Source: [Mycobacterium] manitobense
GTDB lineage: Bacteria; Actinomycetota; Actinomycetes; Mycobacteriales; Mycobacteriaceae
Assembly: GCF_025821665.1 (NCBI RefSeq)
Contig: NZ_JACKSJ010000062.1
Coordinates: 248,001-312,000, forward strand
Length of the DNA: 64,000 nucleotides
Direction: 5' to 3'
Shown here piece by piece: positions 53,263 through 60,816 of this stretch (position 1 is its first letter; the number at the start of each line of letters is the position of its first letter). Position numbers and translations under genes: made by a program. The notes beneath the pieces are model-generated. The model searched no databases and had not been told where the DNA came from. It was given only the letters and a program-made list of their open reading frames with translations.

Positions 53263-54978
53263 GTGACCACTGCGCCGCACAGCACCATCCCGACGGGCCT
53301 GCCCGTCAACGACACCATCATCGACTTGTTGGTGGTTGGGTCGGGCACCGGTATGGCTGCGGCCCTGGCCGCAAGCGATCACGGGCTGTCGGTGCTGATC
53401 GTCGAGAAGTCCGAATACATCGGTGGGTCGACGGCACGTTCCGGTGGAGCGCTCTGGCTGCCCGCCAGCCAGGTGATCGACGGCGACGGGGGCGGCGACA
53501 CCCAGCAGAGGGCCCGGACCTACCTCGATGCGGTGGTGGACGGCACCGCGCCCTCGTCACGTTCCACCGCATTCCTCGCACACATCGACGCGACCGTCGA
53601 CCTACTGCGCCGCACCACACCGATGCGCTTCTTCTGGGCGAAGGAGTACTCCGACTACCACCCCGAGCAGCCGGGAGGCAGCGCGACGGGTCGGACCTGC
53701 GAGTGCCGGCCGCTGGACACTGCGGTGCTCGGCGGGCATCGCTCGCGGCTGCGTCCCGGGGTCATGGAGGTCAAGATCCCCATGCCGACCACCGGTGCGG
53801 ACTACCGCTGGCTGAACTTGATGTCACGGGTGCCCCGCAAGGGTTTACCGGTGGTGCTCAAGCGGCTCGGCCAAGGCGTCGGTGGCCTACTGCTGGGCCG
53901 GCGGTACGCCGCCGGCGGTCAAGCGCTGGCGGCGGGACTGTTCGCCGGGGTCTTGCGGGCCGGTATCCCGGTATGGACCGAGACATCGCTACAGCGCCTC
54001 ACCACTGACGACGACGGCCAGGTGAGGGGTGCGGTGGTCGTCGACCAACAGGGCAGGGAGATCAACGTGACAGCGCGGCGCGGCGTCGTGCTTGCGGCCG
54101 GCGGATTCGACCACCGCATGGACATGCGCTGGAAGTTCCAGTCCGAGTCGCTGGGTGAACATGCCAGCCTGGGCGCGGAGACGAACACCGGCGATGCGAT
54201 CCGCGTCGCTCAAGACATCGGCGCTGCAATCGATCTGATGGATCAGTCATGGTGGTTCCCCGCCGTGGCGGCCCTGCCCGACGCCGATCCGAAGGTGATG
54301 CTGGCAGAGCGGTCACTACCCGGATCACTCATCGTCGACCAGACCGGCAGCCGGTTCGTCAACGAGGCCACCGACTACATGTCCTTCGGACAGTGTGTGC
54401 TCGAACGTGAGCGGACGGGTGATCCGGTCGACTCCATGTGGATCGTGTTCGACCAGCAGTACCGCAACAGCTACGTCTTCGCGGCGGAACTGTTTCCTCG
54501 CATGGCGGTTCCGCCCTCGTGGTACGACGCCGGCATCGCGCACCGCGCCGGCGATCTGGGCGAACTCGGCCGCAGGATGGGGGTGCCCTCCGCCGACTTC
54601 CTCACCACCATCGCTCGTTTCAACGAGATGGCTCGAGCCGGACAGGATTCGGACTTCGGGCGCGGGCGCAGCGCCTATGACCGCTACTACGGCGATGTCA
54701 CGGTGACGCCCAATCCGAATCTGCGGGCGCTCGACCGCGGGCCGTTCTACGCAGTGAAGATGGTGCTCAGCGACCTCGGCACCTGTGGCGGCCTACGCGC
54801 CGACGAGCGCGCCAGGGTGCTGCGGGAGGACGGCACCGCGATCACCGGTCTCTACGCGATCGGTAACACTGCCGCCAACGCGTTCGGGACGACTTATCCG
54901 GGCGCGGGCGCGACGATCGCGCAGGGACTGGTGTACGGATACATCGCCGCCCGAGACGCCGCACAACACGCGACGTAG
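53263..54978 (+). CDS. kstD: 3-ketosteroid delta1-dehydrogenase (KstD)
   Basis: Flavoprotein of 571 residues (GTG start). FAD-binding GSGTGMAAALAASDHG lies at about residues 26-41 and GGSTARSGGALWLPAS follows. The C-terminal catalytic loop is FGTTYPGAGAT, which holds the Tyr and Gly that correspond to Tyr487/Gly491 in the Rhodococcus enzyme as I recall it. It introduces the C1-C2 double bond in ring A of 3-ketosteroids. Divergent partner of kshA; the two together create the unstable 9-hydroxy-1,4-diene that opens ring B. Confidence 0.9.
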   Translation: MTTAPHSTIPTGLPVNDTIIDLLVVGSGTGMAAALAASDHGLSVLIVEKSEYIGGSTARSGGALWLPASQVIDGDGGGDTQQRARTYLDAVVDGTAPSSRSTAFLAHIDATVDLLRRTTPMRFFWAKEYSDYHPEQPGGSATGRTCECRPLDTAVLGGHRSRLRPGVMEVKIPMPTTGADYRWLNLMSRVPRKGLPVVLKRLGQGVGGLLLGRRYAAGGQALAAGLFAGVLRAGIPVWTETSLQRLTTDDDGQVRGAVVVDQQGREINVTARRGVVLAAGGFDHRMDMRWKFQSESLGEHASLGAETNTGDAIRVAQDIGAAIDLMDQSWWFPAVAALPDADPKVMLAERSLPGSLIVDQTGSRFVNEATDYMSFGQCVLERERTGDPVDSMWIVFDQQYRNSYVFAAELFPRMAVPPSWYDAGIAHRAGDLGELGRRMGVPSADFLTTIARFNEMARAGQDSDFGRGRSAYDRYYGDVTVTPNPNLRALDRGPFYAVKMVLSDLGTCGGLRADERARVLREDGTAITGLYAIGNTAANAFGTTYPGAGATIAQGLVYGYIAARDAAQHAT

Positions 54979-55020
54979 AGCGGCCGATGCGTCAGAGACG
55001 CACCAACGTGAACGGACGGA

Positions 55021-55689
55021 CTACTCCGGCTCTTCGGCCTGCACTCTGCGCTCGATCTCGTACCAGGAGTCGCGCAGCAAGGGCGGCGTCCCTTTGTCGC
55101 TAGCGGGTTGCGCCTTCGCGAAGGCTTCCTCGGCCTCGTCGAGGTCCTTGATCACTTTGAGCGCCAGTTCCCGTTCGGCGGCGTAGTAGCGCTCGGCCCA
55201 TTGCAGTGCCACGCGTCCGTATGCCCAGGCGGGTTCCACCTCGGCCCACTTCGCCTCGACGGCGGCTTCGCGCTGCATCCGGTCGGCGAACGCCACGTGC
55301 TCCTGCATGATCTCTTTGAGTCGGGCCGGATTGGTCAGGTGCCCGAACGTCACTCTCAGCAGAGGATTGTGCTTGAGCTGCGGCGGGTCGACAGGCGCTT
55401 TTTCGGCCCATTCCCGCAACGCAGCCGATCCGGCTTCGGTGATCTTGTAGAGCCGCTTGCTACGTGCACCGCCGTCGTTCTCGACCCGCGAGGTGAGCAG
55501 ATGCTGCTCTTCGAGCTTCTTGAGTTCGGTGTAGATCTGGCTGTAGGCCGGGCTACCGTAGAAGAACCGCAAGCTCCACTCGGTCCACTTCTTGATGTCG
55601 TAACCCGACAGCTCGTCCTCATACGACAGCACCCCGAGCAGGGCCCAGCCTGTCGCGGTCACCTTCGGCCTGTCGGCACTCGATGGCAT
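55021..55689 (-). CDS. PadR-family transcriptional regulator
   Basis: Protein of 222 residues. The winged helix is in residues about 12-90 (LLGVLSYEDELSGYDIKKWT, YSQIYTELKKLEEQHLL), and the C-terminal coiled helix (about 120-200) is the PadR dimerisation domain. Divergent from the HsaB-type operon, which it probably represses together with itself. The ligand could be a phenolic steroid intermediate. Confidence 0.87.
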   Translation of the reverse strand: MPSSADRPKVTATGWALLGVLSYEDELSGYDIKKWTEWSLRFFYGSPAYSQIYTELKKLEEQHLLTSRVENDGGARSKRLYKITEAGSAALREWAEKAPVDPPQLKHNPLLRVTFGHLTNPARLKEIMQEHVAFADRMQREAAVEAKWAEVEPAWAYGRVALQWAERYYAAERELALKVIKDLDEAEEAFAKAQPASDKGTPPLLRDSWYEIERRVQAEEPE

Positions 55690-55807
55690 TTGTCCAGGCT
55701 AACAACTCCTGGTCGCAGCGGTCGTCGCGTCATCCGCTGATCGGGAGCGCCACTTGCCAGTGCGTTGTGCGCCGCCGACAGTTGAGGTACTCCGAACCCG
55801 GCCCAGG

Positions 55808-56359
55808 ATGGTGATGACGATCAGCGAGACCACCCAGACGAGCGTCGAGGACTGCTCTCCCGATCCCGCGGTGATGCGTCGCGTGTTGGGCCACTTCTGC
55901 ACCGGCGTTGCCGTGGTGGCCGGATACGGCGGTGAAGGTTCGCTCGGCTTCACCTGCCAGTCGGTGACATCGGTGTCGCTCGACCCGCCCTACATCTCGT
56001 TCTGCCCGTCCAACGGCTCGAGCAGTTGGCCACGGATCCGCGAGACCGGTTCCTTGTGCGTCAATGTCCTCGCCGCCGACCAGCGGGAGGTCTGCTGGAG
56101 CTTCGCCAAGAGCGGTGGCGACAAGTTCGCCGGCGTCGCCTGGCGACCGGGGTCGAACGGCGCCCCGGTCCTCGACGGTGTGCTCGCCTCCATCGAAGCC
56201 GACATCGAGTTCGAACACGAGGCCGGCGACCACACCATCGTCGTGGCCCGGGTGACCGCACTCCGGGCTGACCCGCAGCGGGAGCCCCTGCTGTTCTTCC
56301 GGGGTGACTTCGGCGGCTTCGCCGGATGCTTGGAGGCGGCGGGCTCGGGCGATGCCTGA
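55808..56359 (+). CDS. HsaB-type flavin reductase
   Basis: Protein of 183 residues. Three start codons in a row (ATG 55808, GTG, ATG) are possible. It has the flavin reductase-like fold: VLGHFCTGVAVVAGYG, GFTCQSVTSVSLDPPYISFC, then FAKSGGDKFAGV. HsaB supplies reduced FMN to HsaA. It is 19 kb from the HsaA-type gene but in the same island. Overlaps the next gene by 8 bp. Confidence 0.86.
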   Translation: MVMTISETTQTSVEDCSPDPAVMRRVLGHFCTGVAVVAGYGGEGSLGFTCQSVTSVSLDPPYISFCPSNGSSSWPRIRETGSLCVNVLAADQREVCWSFAKSGGDKFAGVAWRPGSNGAPVLDGVLASIEADIEFEHEAGDHTIVVARVTALRADPQREPLLFFRGDFGGFAGCLEAAGSGDA

Positions 56360-57911
56360 CGACGCCGTGACCTTCGATGACGAGGTGGATGTCGTCGTCG
56401 TGGGGTCGGGCGGCGGGGTCGCGGGCGCATACACCGCGGCGCGGGAGGGCCTGTCGGTCGCTCTTGTGGAGGCGACTGACCAGTTCGGTGGCACCACCGC
56501 GTATTCCGGCGGTGGAGGCATGTGGTTCCCCGGCAATCCGGTGATCCACCGAGCGGGCGTCGACGACAGCCCGCAGCAGGCGCTCGAGTACTTCCACGCG
56601 GTGGTCGGCGATCGAACTCCGTACCAATTGCAGCAGACCTACGTGGCGGGCGGGTCGCGACTCATCGAATATCTCGAGTGCGACACGCATTTCGCTTTCG
56701 CCGAACTTCCGTGGCCGGACTACTACGGATCGGTGCCGGGTGCGCGCGCCGACGGGCGGCGGCACATCGTGCCGGTACCGGTGTCGGCGTCGGCGCTCGG
56801 AGCTCTGGCCGACGTCATCCGTGGTCCGCTCGACACCGAACGTCTAGGCCATCCGGCCCCGCCGATGCTCAGCGGGGGGCGGGCGCTCATCGGCCGGTTT
56901 CTGTGGGCGCTCAGCCGGTTTCCTCAGGCACGAACATATTTGAATTCGCCCCTCGTCGAGTTGATCACCACGGGCAACGGCGCGGTGACCGGAGCCGTCG
57001 TGGACCGCGGCGGCGAAGAAGTCAGGATTGGCGCGCGGCAGGGGGTGCTGCTGGCAGCCGGCGGCTTCGAACAGAACCCTTGGATGCGCCGGTACTGGGG
57101 TGTGCCGGGACGCGCCGACGACAGCATGGGGTGTCCCGGCAACACCGGGGCCGCACATCAGGCGGCGATCCGCGTCGGAGCCGACACCGACCTGATGGAT
57201 CAGGCCTGGTGGTCGCCGGGACTGACCCACCCCGACGGCCGCTCGGCCTTCGCCCTCTGGTTCACCGGCGGCATATTCGTCGACGGGACCGGTGAGCGAT
57301 TCGTCAACGAGTCCGCCCCCTATGACCGGCTCGGTCGTGCGGTACTGGATCAGATGAATTCGCGTGGCACGGCTTTGCCGTTCTGGATGATCTACGACGA
57401 CCGTGAGGGCGAGACGCCGCCGGTGAAGGCGACCAACGTCTCGATGGTGGATCCCGCGCACTACCGGTCGGCTGGTCTGTGGCACACGGCCGAGACCCTC
57501 GACGACCTCGCGGCGCTGATCGACGTGCCGGCCGGCGCGCTGTGCGCCACCGTCGCCCGTTACAACGCCCTGGTCGCCAGTGGCCGCGACACCGACTTCG
57601 GACGCGGTGAAGAACCCTACGATCGAGCGTTCTCCGGCGGAGAGCTGCCCCTGGTCCCGATCGAGAAGCCGCCCTTCCACGCCGCGGTCTTCGGGCTTTC
57701 CGACCTCGGGACCAAGGGCGGTCTGCGGACCGACACCAACGCACGGGTACTCGACACGTCCGGTGCACCCATTCCTGGGCTCTACGCGGCCGGCAACACC
57801 ATGGCGGCGGTCACCGGCACCACCTATCCGGGCGGCGGCAATCCGATCGGCGCGTCGCTGTTGTTCAGCCACCTCGCCGCTCTCGACATGGCCGGCCGGG
57901 CATCGCAGTGA
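56352..57911 (+). CDS. KstD-like FAD-dependent steroid dehydrogenase
   Basis: Protein of 519 residues from ATG 56352. FAD-binding GSGGGVAGAYTAAREG, GGTTAYSGGGGMWFPG, and a C-terminal GTTYPGGGNPIG loop that keeps the Tyr and Gly of KstD. About 52 residues shorter than the KstD at 53263 and clearly diverged, so it may prefer other steroids (for example 5-alpha or ring-modified). Overlaps hsaB-type gene and thioesterase gene (GTGA), so all three are one unit. Confidence 0.83.
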   Translation: MPDDAVTFDDEVDVVVVGSGGGVAGAYTAAREGLSVALVEATDQFGGTTAYSGGGGMWFPGNPVIHRAGVDDSPQQALEYFHAVVGDRTPYQLQQTYVAGGSRLIEYLECDTHFAFAELPWPDYYGSVPGARADGRRHIVPVPVSASALGALADVIRGPLDTERLGHPAPPMLSGGRALIGRFLWALSRFPQARTYLNSPLVELITTGNGAVTGAVVDRGGEEVRIGARQGVLLAAGGFEQNPWMRRYWGVPGRADDSMGCPGNTGAAHQAAIRVGADTDLMDQAWWSPGLTHPDGRSAFALWFTGGIFVDGTGERFVNESAPYDRLGRAVLDQMNSRGTALPFWMIYDDREGETPPVKATNVSMVDPAHYRSAGLWHTAETLDDLAALIDVPAGALCATVARYNALVASGRDTDFGRGEEPYDRAFSGGELPLVPIEKPPFHAAVFGLSDLGTKGGLRTDTNARVLDTSGAPIPGLYAAGNTMAAVTGTTYPGGGNPIGASLLFSHLAALDMAGRASQ

Positions 57912-58501
57912 CCACCGACGGCGAACTCGGCGCCCATGAACCGCTGACAGAGTCGGTGCGGGCACTGATCGACAGGGTGATCCGCACCAAGGTCGACACG
58001 GCCACGCAAGAGGCTGCCCGAGCGCATGTGGCCGCCGCTCTTGGCCTGCTGGGGGAACGGCTGATGCCGGATTCGTTCGGCATGCATGCAATCGCCAACC
58101 GCGGCCCCACGACAGGCGGGAATGTGGTGATCGGGGAACGCAATGCCATCGCTCCCCCGCTCATCGTCGAGCGCGACGGCACCGGCCAGGTCAGTGCCGA
58201 TGTCGACCTGGGTGCCGCATACGAGGGGCCCGTCGGCCACGTGCACGGCGGTGTCTGCTCACTGCTCCTCGACCACGTGCTCGGCGCCACCGCCCACCGG
58301 CCAGGACGTCCCGCCTACACCGGCACGCTGCAACTGCGTTACCTTCGCCCGACTCTGCTGGGTCGGCTCCGGGTGGAGGCGTGGGTGGAGCACGAGCAAG
58401 GACGCAAGACCTATGCGCGGGGTCGCATTCTGCGCGATGGCAACGTCACGGTCGACGCGCAGGGCATTTTCATCCGACCCCGAGACATTGACGCCGGTTG
58501 A
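57908..58501 (+). CDS. hotdog-fold thioesterase (PaaI type)
   Basis: Protein of 197 residues (GTG overlapping the previous stop). The hotdog core has GHVHGGVCSLLLDHVLG (about 116-132), the PaaI-type motif with His-Gly-Gly and an Asp on the helix. It hydrolyses acyl-CoA. The N-terminal 100 residues are a longer than usual lead. Last gene of the HsaB unit; may recycle CoA from stalled steroid acyl-CoA. Confidence 0.82.
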   Translation: MTTDGELGAHEPLTESVRALIDRVIRTKVDTATQEAARAHVAAALGLLGERLMPDSFGMHAIANRGPTTGGNVVIGERNAIAPPLIVERDGTGQVSADVDLGAAYEGPVGHVHGGVCSLLLDHVLGATAHRPGRPAYTGTLQLRYLRPTLLGRLRVEAWVEHEQGRKTYARGRILRDGNVTVDAQGIFIRPRDIDAG

Positions 58502-58881
58502 CGGCAGCTTCAGACTGTCCCGTCAGATGTGGTCGAAAGCCGATATGCGCCAGCGCCCGTCGTCGACCTCGGTGAGACTGGCATCAACACCACCTCGGCG
58601 TCCTACAGAACAGGCGCACCGGCCTGCGGCATCCTCCGCCGCGGTGACATCGGAAACACCTCTGCGCGCTAGACATTCATCATCGCCAGTGCAGATGAGG
58701 ACGGGACCTCGGTCAAGGACGGGCGGGAATCCTCCTGCCCCGGCCCCCTTACCTCGGGGCAAGCCTGACCTACCCAAGTGGACTGAAAAACATGGCTCCC
58801 ATAGGGATATCAGGCGCCACTGCAGCCTTCATACGATCTCCAGCAACCGGCTCACCTCAGGGCCAGGACAAGGAGAATCCC
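58502..58881. other. 380-bp gap after the thioesterase gene
   Basis: No convincing gene. A minus-strand frame (58523-58777) ends in VDDGRWRISAFDHI, which resembles the C terminus of an NTF2-fold protein, so a remnant of such a gene is possible. The last 60 bp hold the promoter and AAGGAGA site of the small secreted-protein gene. Confidence 0.4.
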
Positions 58882-59145
58882 ATGACTTCCACCATCGTGA
58901 CTCGAATCGGTCTCGGCGTTGCCGCAGCCGCGTTCATGACGGGCGTCGCGCTCGGGGCAAGCCCCCTTGCCAACGCACTCCCCGAGGGCACGATCAAATC
59001 CGAATGCAAGTCCGCGGGAGGCAGGTACGAGACGGGTGTAGGACCGGACGGCAACAGGTACTCGGATTGCACCTATACAGACGTCGGCGGTGGGCTGCAC
59101 GTCGACCATTACAAGAACGGTAAGTACACGGCCACGTCCGATTAG
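58882..59145 (+). CDS. small secreted protein (intact copy)
   Basis: Protein of 87 residues from ATG 58882 behind AAGGAGA. Signal peptide about residues 1-33 (RIGLGVAAAAFMTGVALGAS, ending ANA). The mature domain has two cysteines (SECKSAGGRY and YSDCTYTDVG) and GGGLHVDHYKNGKYTATSD. Function unknown. A deleted copy lies at 28976, outside the other end of the candidate island. Confidence 0.8.
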   Translation: MTSTIVTRIGLGVAAAAFMTGVALGASPLANALPEGTIKSECKSAGGRYETGVGPDGNRYSDCTYTDVGGGLHVDHYKNGKYTATSD

Positions 59146-59246
59146 GGCGAAATCGCGATCAGCCGAACTCCACCGACCGGGCCAATGCTCCTACGGTGAG
59201 AAGCTCGCCATAGGAGAAAGCCCCATCCATGCGAGTTCGAGAAACG

Positions 59247-60185
59247 TCAGGGCAAGCCGGCCACGACCGAGGGGTCGTACCCCGGCACGGACGAGGTGTA
59301 GCCGGGTGACTGCTGGTAGCCCGGTGTCTGCGGGCCATACGCCGGCGTCTGCGCGACGTACCCCGGCGGCATGTGGTCGGTGCCCTGCGGCGGCGACGCG
59401 TAGACGGGCGCCTGCATGGCAGATCCCGGCAGCTGTCCATACCCTGTCGGCGGCCCGAAGCCGGGTACCGATTGGGTCATACCAGCCAGCAGTTTGGACG
59501 CCGCGAAAGTCGCGGCCTGCGTGGTGTACGCGGGGACGTAGCCGTCGGTGTGCCCGCTCCATGCGTTGCCTTGGCCTGCGTGACAGATCGGGTCGGCTGG
59601 GTTGCAGAGGTCGATCGCCTTGCCGGTGAACATGGCGGACTGGGATGGCAGCTTGGTACCGGAGCGGTTCGCGACGTTTCCGAAGGTGGCGATCGCCGCG
59701 ATGTTTCCCGCCAGCGACGACGGCATCGACTCGCCCCATGCGATGCCGACGATGGGGTTACCTGCGACGATGTTGACGACGTTCGCGCCCTGCGAGTACC
59801 CGCCCAACACGATCTTGGTGTCGGGGCACGTGGCCGCCATGGATTTGATGTGCTTGATCGTGTCCTTGGCGCCGTCGCCACTGCCCAGCTGCAGCTTGCC
59901 CGCGTCATAGTCCACCGCGTAGGTCGCGATGTTCATGCCGACGGCCTGCTCGCGCAGCGAGTCGACGAAGGCAGCGCCGACGACGCCGATGCCTTCGGGC
60001 TCGTCCGTGCCCCTGGCGAACACGACCTCGGCGTCGGCGCAATCGGCGGCGGACGCAACCGGTAGAGCGCTCGGAATCCACTGCTGAACGGCGACGATGG
60101 CCAGCGCAACCGCGCCACGGCCGGCCCAGCGGCACACCAATCGCGCATTCGTCGCACGCGAGCTACGCCCGCAACGAGGTGGCAT
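59247..60185 (-). CDS. secreted cutinase-family esterase with Pro/Tyr-rich tail
   Basis: Protein of 312 residues. An N-terminal membrane/signal segment (about 22-47) leads to a cutinase domain (DCADAEVVFARGTDEPEGIG), with the nucleophile in GGYSQGAN (Ser131), Asp in NPADPICH and His in SGHTDGY. Four cysteines could form the family's disulfides. From about residue 235 a low-complexity tail repeats GYG/PGY units (PGYVAQTP, PGYQQSPGY). Mycobacterial cutinase-like proteins hydrolyse lipid esters outside the cell. The gene converges on no neighbour and reads away from ssrA in the same direction. Confidence 0.87.
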   Translation of the reverse strand: MPPRCGRSSRATNARLVCRWAGRGAVALAIVAVQQWIPSALPVASAADCADAEVVFARGTDEPEGIGVVGAAFVDSLREQAVGMNIATYAVDYDAGKLQLGSGDGAKDTIKHIKSMAATCPDTKIVLGGYSQGANVVNIVAGNPIVGIAWGESMPSSLAGNIAAIATFGNVANRSGTKLPSQSAMFTGKAIDLCNPADPICHAGQGNAWSGHTDGYVPAYTTQAATFAASKLLAGMTQSVPGFGPPTGYGQLPGSAMQAPVYASPPQGTDHMPPGYVAQTPAYGPQTPGYQQSPGYTSSVPGYDPSVVAGLP

Positions 60186-60285
60186 GGCGCGAATCTACCC
60201 TTAGCCAGCAGATACGCACTAGTCGTGCGCGTTAGAAGGTTCTCAGCGAATGTGAATGCGGCCCGTTGCGGTGAACACTGACACA

Positions 60286-60317
60286 AACCAGGCCAGGGCT
60301 TTTGCCCTGGCCTGGTT
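60286..60317 (-). terminator. tmRNA terminator
   Basis: AACCAGGCCAGGGC and GCCCTGGCCTGGTT form a perfect 14-bp stem with a 4-nt loop, 5 bp past the 3' end of ssrA. Confidence 0.85.
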
Positions 60318-60319
60318 CC

Positions 60320-60344
60320 TTGTGGAGCTGCCGGGAATCGAACC
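60320..60344 (+). repeat. right copy of the tmRNA 3'-end repeat (candidate attR)
   Basis: Identical over 25 bp to 29152-29176. It includes 3 bp of flank plus the last 22 bp of the tmRNA gene, with the CCA end and T-arm. The intact ssrA means an element's integration here would have restored the gene. Confidence 0.75.
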
Positions 60345-60688
60345 CGGGTCCTACGGCACTTCCTCGAGGCTTCTCCGTGCGCAGTTCGCTATGCCTCTAC
60401 TCGGATCTCCTGATCACGCGAACAAGTCAGGATGACGATCCCAGTCGCTGTTTGATGTCCCCATGGGTTCCGCGACCGAACCCATGGGTGGGTCCCTCTA
60501 GCTGATGCCAGGGTCCGGGCCGAGGGCGCTCCCGGTCTGACAGACACACCGTCGCTTAGGCAGCGAGGGCGTAGTCGCGCTGATTGGTATCGGCGCTTAA
60601 TTGGTTGCAACGACGCTTACGGTGGTCAATTGCCTGCACCGGCACGCTTCCCTTGATTCGATGCGCGAAGTCGAAACCGTTCAGCCCC
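60323..60688 (-). ncRNA. ssrA: transfer-messenger RNA (tmRNA)
   Basis: 366 nt. On the minus strand it begins GGGGCTGAACGGTTTCGACT and ends in the tRNA-like GGTTCGATTCCCGGCAGC with an encoded CCA. The tag frame starts at GCC 60594 and reads ADTNQRDYALAA, stop at 60556. Pseudoknot segments and the CCCATGGGTTCG hairpin region are present. It rescues stalled ribosomes with SmpB, which is not encoded in this window. Several open frames drawn across it are artefacts. Confidence 0.95.
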
Positions 60689-60816
60689 TCGCACACCCGC
60701 CGAAGTTCGGCAGGAAAATCAATGGTACGCCCACATCAACGAGCGATTCCAGTCGATTGTTCCGTGTCGCGGCACGCACCCTCGGCAGGGCGCGAGCGTG
60801 CGCCGATGCCCGCGAT

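Larger units (their letters stand above)
29152..60344. mobile_element. candidate 31-kb genomic island carrying steroid catabolism, bounded by tmRNA-end repeats
   Basis: The block lies between two direct 25-bp copies of the ssrA 3' end. It carries a self-contained set of steroid-type catabolic and regulatory genes that share an operator motif. Dead and live copies of one small gene lie close to the two borders. Many integrative elements use the ssrA 3' end. No integrase, excisionase or conjugation gene is visible, so it is either a decayed element, one moved in trans, or the result of segmental duplication around ssrA. Confidence 0.5.

Noticed and set aside
58523..58777. 84-residue minus-strand frame ending VDDGRWRISAFDHI
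   Set aside because: The end resembles an NTF2-fold C terminus but the rest is unconvincing and there is no ribosome site; noted only as a possible remnant.
29152..60344. Integrase gene for the candidate island
   Set aside because: No protein with tyrosine- or serine-recombinase motifs was found between the repeats, so the island is proposed only from repeats and gene content.
60302..60505. 67-residue open frame on the plus strand
   Set aside because: It is entirely the complement of the tmRNA gene and its terminator.
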